Shown here: positions 57,976 through 64,000 of the stretch, piece by piece
Position numbering within the stretch: the first letter of the stretch is position 1
How the letters are laid out: each line of letters opens with the position of its first letter
DNA from: Bolinopsis microptera
Taxonomy: Eukaryota; Ctenophora; Tentaculata; Lobata; Bolinopsidae
Length of the DNA stretch: 64,000 bases
Reading direction: 5' to 3'
NCBI RefSeq assembly: GCF_026151205.1
Contig: NC_087076.1
Coordinates: forward strand, 7,356,902-7,420,901
The notes under the pieces: model-generated
The model's database searches: none
Told to the model about the DNA's origin: nothing
The model's input: only the letters and a program-made list of their open reading frames with translations
Made by a program: the position numbers and the translations under genes

Positions 57976-58261
57976 ACAAATTCGTTTAAGACAACAAATT
58001 ATGTATAACAGTATAACACTATTTCTTCGAATATATTTTACTTTGTCAAATTATATTTTACTTCATCAACTGAGTTAGAGTAATACGAAATTGTGACTTA
58101 AACTCTGAAAATGAAATAATTAGGTCTCATTAATTATCAGGTAATACAAATTTACAGAGCAATAAATTAATCAAAAATTCTTCTGAATAGGGCTGGGATA
58201 TCTTGGTTGAAGGCTGGTCATGACGTGAACTGTTCCAGCGACCCCTCCTCCCGCAGCTCCA

Positions 58262-58681
58262 ATGACCCCTCCTCCCGCAGCTCCAGCAACCCCTCCTCCA
58301 GCAGCTCCAGCGACCCCTCCTCCCGCAGCCCCAAATACACCACCTCCTCCAGCAGCTCGTCGGACACGAGTGAGGAACATCAGCATTGACGGAGCTTTGG
58401 TTGAATACAGGACAGTACTCAACTTGACCATCAACGGGAAATCTCTTTCAACAGTCCTAGAAGAAAGAGGCATTTGTCGATCGCACTTCTACAGAAAAAG
58501 GTGCATTGCAGAAGCAGCACTCGTGGACAGACAAGCCCTTGAGAGCTTGTTCCTGCAGCTACGTAAAGTAACGCTCCAAACCGTATACCCAGCGGCAAAA
58601 GATATCTGTCACAGAAAACATAGAGACCTAACACGCCTTTATGCTCAAGGAAACGCTCTGAAGCCGAAAACTCGTTATTAA
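58262..58681 (+). CDS. Pro/Ala-rich ORF with a small helical domain, carried by the TIR element
   Basis: A 139-codon frame. Residues 1-35 are TPPPAAPA repeats from a 24-bp tandem (GACCCCTCCTCCCGCAGCTC type). Residues about 40-139 read ISIDGALVEYRTVLNLTING, KSLSTVLEERGICRSHFYRK, RCIAEAALVDRQALESLFLQ and so on, ending KPKTRY. The spacing resembles a small DNA-binding-like domain found in multicopy animal proteins related to CCDC106 (YRxVL...GxSxxxAxxxxGVxRxxxxRxxxIAE), but that is a pattern memory and weak. The frame is open for about 10 codons upstream of the ATG to a TGA. The antisense Gly/Ala ORF is a shadow. It may be a captured gene or an accessory protein of the element. Confidence 0.5.
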   Translation: MTPPPAAPATPPPAAPATPPPAAPNTPPPPAARRTRVRNISIDGALVEYRTVLNLTINGKSLSTVLEERGICRSHFYRKRCIAEAALVDRQALESLFLQLRKVTLQTVYPAAKDICHRKHRDLTRLYAQGNALKPKTRY

Positions 58682-58899
58682 GATATTTGTTTTATTCTAT
58701 ATTGTAAACCAGTTATTTCAGTATCAATTTATCATCATTATATTGTAAACCAGTTATTTCATTATCAATTAAGCATCAATTTAAATTTCCGACTTTTAAC
58801 TAGCAGTCCAAAGTATCTTAACAGATAATTTCAAAAATCTGTGTGTGTAATAATCCTACCCTTTTTAACTGCGGTAATGAAATCCCGGCCGTATATTAC

Positions 58900-59453
58900 A
58901 TTGATTGAAATAAATTTTCGTGCACATACAGAATGAATGGTTAATAATTTAATATATATGTAGACCAAGCTCTGTGCACGGGATGCTTCCTGGAAGAATC
59001 CAGTTCTTTTAGCGGGGCACCCTACCTAAAGCCAAATTGAGATATAATAATCATATTCCTAGAGAAATAATCAGAAATCGAATACCAATCAAATAATATG
59101 ATATATATGAGTAGTAACCATATTTACTATGCAAAATGCCCCAACCACATAGTGTAAATTTATATAGAATTCAAATTCCATATCATCATTAAACCTCAAT
59201 ACCTAGTCAATATAATAGCCCAAGCAAAATTAAATAACTTCTTATATACCTTACTGTCATACTACAAATTAATTAAACATTTGAAATCTGTTGACCAGAG
59301 AATAAATTTCTAAGCCTAATGCAAGTGAAATAATTTAGATGCAATAATGAATGCCTAATGTGAGTATCATTTGTCAATGTCCTTGTAAAAAAGTCTGTAC
59401 AAGAGATATGAGTAACTAATATAGAAGAAAAAACAGGAAGTTGTCGTCTGTTG
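58900..59453. repeat. 554-bp dispersed repeat, copy 2
   Basis: Nearly identical to 5424-5978 in NABP-like intron 1, in the same orientation, and located inside the 57747-60518 element. Differences are a few substitutions and short indels, so the two copies are recent relative to the LINE relics. Confidence 0.85.
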
Positions 59454-59806
59454 TGAAATAAATAAAATATCTAGAATATAAATTAGAATATAAAATAACA
59501 TTCAGTCAATGTGTCGTCAATAAACTGTACAATTATCAAATGTTAAAACTGGGTGATACAGTCACCAAAAAAAATACTAAGTATGATAAGTTAATAAATT
59601 AAATGTGGTCTATAAAACTACCACTAAGTATAATAGGTCAATAAATTAAAAGTGGTTTATAAAACTACCACTGTGGGAACCCCTTCTCCAGTTAAAACAT
59701 GTCAGTCATGTGCAAAATCAATCAGAATGGTAAGGTGGTAAAAAAGGGAATATCTTTTCGATACATCAATTATATATGCCTCAGATTTAAAAGAATTAGA
59801 AGTTAC

Positions 59807-60031
59807 TTAGTTATGGGCGACTATGATTGCAGTATAAAATTTGTCATATGAATTGTCGACGGTATAATTAGGGTCTGTTGTTATAGATGATAGTAGCTGT
59901 TTCTTATACGAATCACTAAAGCTTTTAACATCGGGCAGATTTCGTAGATCTGTTGGAACATTATTCCAACATTTTGCCCCCAAGTATTGAAAGTTTTTAT
60001 GTGATGTTGATCTATTACATATTCTAAACAT
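59807..60031 (-). pseudogene. LINE C-terminal tail relic
   Basis: The minus strand reads RSTSHKNFQYLGAKCWNNVP, TDLRNLPDVKSFSDSYKKQL, matching the RS..S.RG.K.WN.LP..LR....L..FK..L tail common to CR1/jockey-type polymerases. Only this end remains. It is nested in the TIR element next to the right satellite arm. Confidence 0.65.
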
Positions 60032-60044
60032 TTTGTTGCATTAA

Positions 60045-60490
60045 TGTAGTCTTAAACGAGTTTGTTGTCTTAATGTTGTTTTAAAAAATTTGTTGTTTTA
60101 ATGTTGTCTTAAATGAGTTTGTTGTCTTAATGTTGTCTTAATGTTGTCTTAATTGAGTTTGTTGTCTTAATGTTGTCTTAATGTTGTCTTAATGTTGTCT
60201 TAATATTTTATCCTATTTTGTTGTCTTATCGGTGTTTGTTGTCTTAATCTTGTCTTATTGTTGTCTTATTGTTGTCTTATTGTTGCCTTAATGTTGTCTT
60301 AATGTTGTTTTAATGTTGTCTTAATGTTTGCTTTAATGTTGCCTTAATGTTGCCTTAATGTTGTCTTAATGTTGTCTTATCGTTTGTTGTCTTATTGGTG
60401 TTTGTTGTGTTAACGTTGTCTTATTGTTGTCTTAATGTTGTCTTAATGTTGTCTTATTGTTGTCTTAATGTTGTCTTAATGTTGTCTTAC
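60045..60490 (-). repeat. 11-bp subterminal satellite, right arm
   Basis: AATGTTGTCTT and variants (GTTGCCTTAATG, GTGTTTGTTGTCTTA) run just inside the right terminal repeat. This is the reverse complement of the left arm and more than twice as long. Confidence 0.9.
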
Positions 60491-60526
60491 TGTCCCATCG
60501 GTGTTCGTACAAGTTGCCACAAAATC

Positions 60527-61092
60527 ACATCAGAACACGATTCAGGTTTGATCTGAATGTTTCAATTATGTAAGTGTATAGAATTATTATTATTATTATC
60601 TATCAATTGGATCAGATATATTTTAAATTGATCAGGCAAGTCATTTATTATATTTATCCATTTGCAATATACTATGAAGCGTGCACAACTCCCTCCACAG
60701 TAGTTTTGATTGTGTGGTGCAACTTTCACTCACATGTGCATGTACATACTTATTATTCATTTTATAATTTTTCATTACTTGTTTCACTAAAAGGTCCATG
60801 ATTGTTGAGCTATCATCTTCATCAGCTAAGTTTTAATAAATTCACTTTAAGGCTAAATTTCCTGTCCTCTAAATTAATCACTTGTTTTTGATCTGTTTAT
60901 TGAAAACATTAGCTTAGCATGTTTTAAACACCATCCATTTATGTGAACCAAATTAAGTCGAAACGATCACCTTGAAAAAGTTGATATCTCAATTTTATGT
61001 TCTTTTTTGCATATATATTATGCAAATAAAAAAATTATTGACAATCTATTCATATTTCTGTTTTACTTTTAATTGATTGGATTATTTTTCAG
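60527..61092. other. Upstream region of the Lines-like gene
   Basis: AT-rich. It ends in a strong acceptor (GGATTATTTTTCAG, exon begins 61093), so it holds an intron and probably a 5' UTR exon that I cannot place. The first bases (CATCAGAACACGATTCAGGT) resemble the hairpin at 53020-53050. Confidence 0.4.
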
Positions 61093-61129
61093 AAAGTACG
61101 TCCCCTCCTAGTCACCTAGTATTCAAAAT

Positions 61130-62433
61130 ATGGATGCTGAGGAAATCATTAAGTTCTACAACAATGGAAATGAAAAGTTTGCCTGTGCAAGAATCTTTAA
61201 TGATTTTCGCTGCTGCATTCAAAATAATACTCTTAACATTGACAATATATTTAAAAGTACACATCATCTAATTGAAGAGTTAAAAGTTCTCTCCCACTTT
61301 CATTACAAACTTTTGAGGCTCATTATGAAAAAGTCAAAATGTGAGCAAATCAAATCAAAATGGATGTCAACAATGATTAGAGGATTACTTAATTCTGTTA
61401 AGAACGTATCAAGTGCTGACTCAATAATAGTTCAAAGAGAATATTTGAAGATTTTGTGTACTGTTATTAAGGATGACGTGGAATATGACAAAGATATCAT
61501 GAAAGAAGTCATGAACTGGTTCAGTATTAATCCATGGACATTGCTGGACAAATACTTTCTTAAAATATTCAAAGGCATAACTGTCCATGGACTTCTTGAT
61601 TCTTCAGATAATCTTGCCATCATATCATCTCTTGATGAGAAAGGGTACAAGAATATACTATTCTGTAGCAGTAAAGACTTCTTATAGATGTTATGTCACT
61701 AGAATTGACACCCCAACTTCAATCACAAGCACTTGAATTAGTTTTGAACATCTTCTATTCTGCATTGTGCAGTGGACAAACTGGTGTAGCCTTTAAAATC
61801 GTTGGTGGTAATAGTGGAATGGAGTTTGTCAATGTAGATCTGCTGAGGGGGTACATTAAATCAATCTTAACAGAAGATGACTTAATGTTTCTATCGAATC
61901 TACATATTGCTGCTAAGATATCTAAAATGCTAGCTTCTTCTGATGTGATGCGGAATTATGCAGGGTTTGAGCAGTTAGTTGAGCTCTTTGACATTCAGTA
62001 CTGGTTCCATCACTTTGCAGTTCATATACAGTGTGATCATAAATTGGTCTTGGATTGGCTCCTTGATGGTGATGAGCTCTGTCAGAATTATCTATTGTTT
62101 GTCCTTCCTGTTATTTCTTATGATTTTTGGCAGTTTGTCGATTTTTTGTCTACTGTCATCCCTGATGAATCAAGACCAAGAAAGACACTCGAAGATATCA
62201 TGGATTTTCTTATCAGATTAAATCTCAGTATTCATGAAGTTAATACAGAAATCAGTTTGATAATTGATGAAATAGAAACAAAGTATGAAAGTTTTGGTGA
62301 TGTTCCAATGTCTGATCCTCTTAGCGGTATTTTATCATCAAAGTTTACAACCCAATGCAGTATAAGCAAAATGTGTGTTGAAACGGAAGGAAACAACTAT
62401 TTAGGATTGGTGTCATATTCCGATTCAGATTAA
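61130..62433 (+). CDS. Lines/LINS1-like protein, reading frame broken once
   Basis: Frame A runs from ATG 61130 to a TAG at 61685-61687 (185 residues, ending KNILFCSSKDFL). Frame B is open from just before this point (LLIDVMSLELTPQLQSQALE) to the stop at 62433. The two read as one alpha-helical protein of about 430 residues if one base is gained or lost near 61678-61684. DHKLVLDWLLDGDELCQNYL followed by FWQFVDF resembles the LLDFLISSET-FLEY...DW segment of Lines proteins, and the C-terminal LGLVSYSDSD resembles their LVDYDSSD tail. Lines proteins act in Wnt-linked signalling in flies; LINS1 is poorly understood. The coding part has no intron, but a 5' UTR acceptor precedes it. Sequencing error, allele or pseudogene cannot be told apart here. 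Confidence 0.55.
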
Positions 62434-62708
62434 TAATTTATTAAAAAAATATTTTCGGTGTTCTTATTGTGTACTAACAAAGCCTCAGCCTCATATAATG
62501 ATATACCTTTATTTATTCTTATCTATTATCTTATACCTCTACTTCGTTGTTTTGCCAATTGAATGTCATATGACGTATGCTCAATAATTTGTTAAATTTT
62601 TTTATTAAAAAGCTGGGACCTAACATTAATCAAATCACTTATGTTTTTAAAATTTGTTAAACGAAGCACCTGATTTTTATGTATAACAGCCCTATTCTTA
62701 AAGTAGCG

Positions 62709-62776
62709 ATGAGTGATCCAGGAGGTGAAAATGGGCAGGAGCCTACATCTCCTCTAATCAGTAGCAAAGGGAACAG
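62709..62776 (+). CDS. First coding exon of a gene extending past the window
   Basis: ATG 62709 opens MSDPGGENGQEPTSPLISSK and GN, then meets a consensus donor CAG/GTGAGT at 62776/62777, leaving phase 2. There is no good second exon in the remaining 1.2 kb. The Pro/Ser-rich start with a PLI motif is common in cytosolic tails of membrane proteins, but no family can be named. Confidence 0.5.

Positions 62777-64000
<1,224 letters not shown>

Larger units (their letters stand above)
57747..60518. mobile_element. 2.77-kb terminal-inverted-repeat element with subterminal satellites
   Basis: The left end GGCAACTAGAACACCGATGG (then GACA) is mirrored at the right end by GGCAACTTGTACGAACACCG (then ATGGGACA) with a 4-bp indel. 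An exact 8-bp duplication ACAAAATC flanks it (57739-57746 and 60519-60526). Inside each end is a block of an 11-bp satellite in opposite orientation: AAGACAACATT at 57768-57975 and AATGTTGTCTT at 60045-60490. The interior holds the Pro-rich ORF at 58262-58681, one copy of the 554-bp dispersed repeat and a LINE tail relic. No transposase is visible. The 8-bp duplication with GG-termini does not match hAT cleanly; the superfamily is open. Confidence 0.85.

Noticed and set aside
58171-58473. Minus-strand Gly/Ala-rich protein
   Set aside because: It is antisense to the 24-bp Pro-rich tandem and is better explained as a shadow of the plus-strand ORF.
61670-61690. Programmed -1 frameshift in the Lines-like gene
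   Set aside because: No slippery heptamer or following stem-loop is evident; an indel or null allele is simpler.

Overview
The window is nuclear DNA from an invertebrate animal. It is AT-rich, has short exons with GT-AG introns, and is crowded with transposon relics and tandem repeats. I cannot name the phylum. A hemocyanin/prophenoloxidase-type protein, a catalytically intact STKLD1-like kinase and diverse non-LTR retrotransposons fit a non-vertebrate metazoan. Splice models below were built by hand from reading frame, GT/AG sites and exon phase. Gene names rest on remembered family motifs, not on a database search.

Layout. Bases 1-7500: a short acidic first exon with a CRE-rich promoter, a gene for a small OB-fold ssDNA-binding protein (SOSS-B/NABP type) and a REEP/TB2-DP1-HVA22 membrane protein, all on the minus strand. 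Bases 8800-25230: a transposon field. It holds a LINE whose single 1038-codon reading frame is split by a hAT-like element and by an intact RLE-type retroelement, several LINE remnants, a GC-rich hairpin repeat family and a 2.6 kb minisatellite. Bases 26831-28912: a prophenoloxidase-like gene on the plus strand with one coding exon. Bases 31580-48430: two intron-rich minus-strand genes, a degenerate kinesin-like coiled-coil protein (11 exons) and an STKLD1-like kinase with ARM-type repeats (14 exons). Bases 49969-51797: a two-exon gene for a Ser/Thr-rich protein with an MGCGSS N-terminus. Bases 51800-61000: repeats, including a hAT MITE and a 2.77 kb terminal-inverted-repeat element with subterminal satellites. 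Bases 61093-64000: a Lines-like gene with an apparent frameshift, the first exon of another gene, and a GA microsatellite.

The most striking theme is that many tandem arrays are built from exon/intron junctions of the gene they sit in. Five cases occur: the NABP exon 2 donor (18 copies, in frame and open), and the STKLD1-like exon 9 donor (about 36 copies), exon 11 acceptor (about 15), exon 13 donor with partial exon (3) and exon 10 donor (2). The second theme is a recent nest of transposons: the host LINE frame is restored exactly, with target-site duplications, when both inserts are subtracted.
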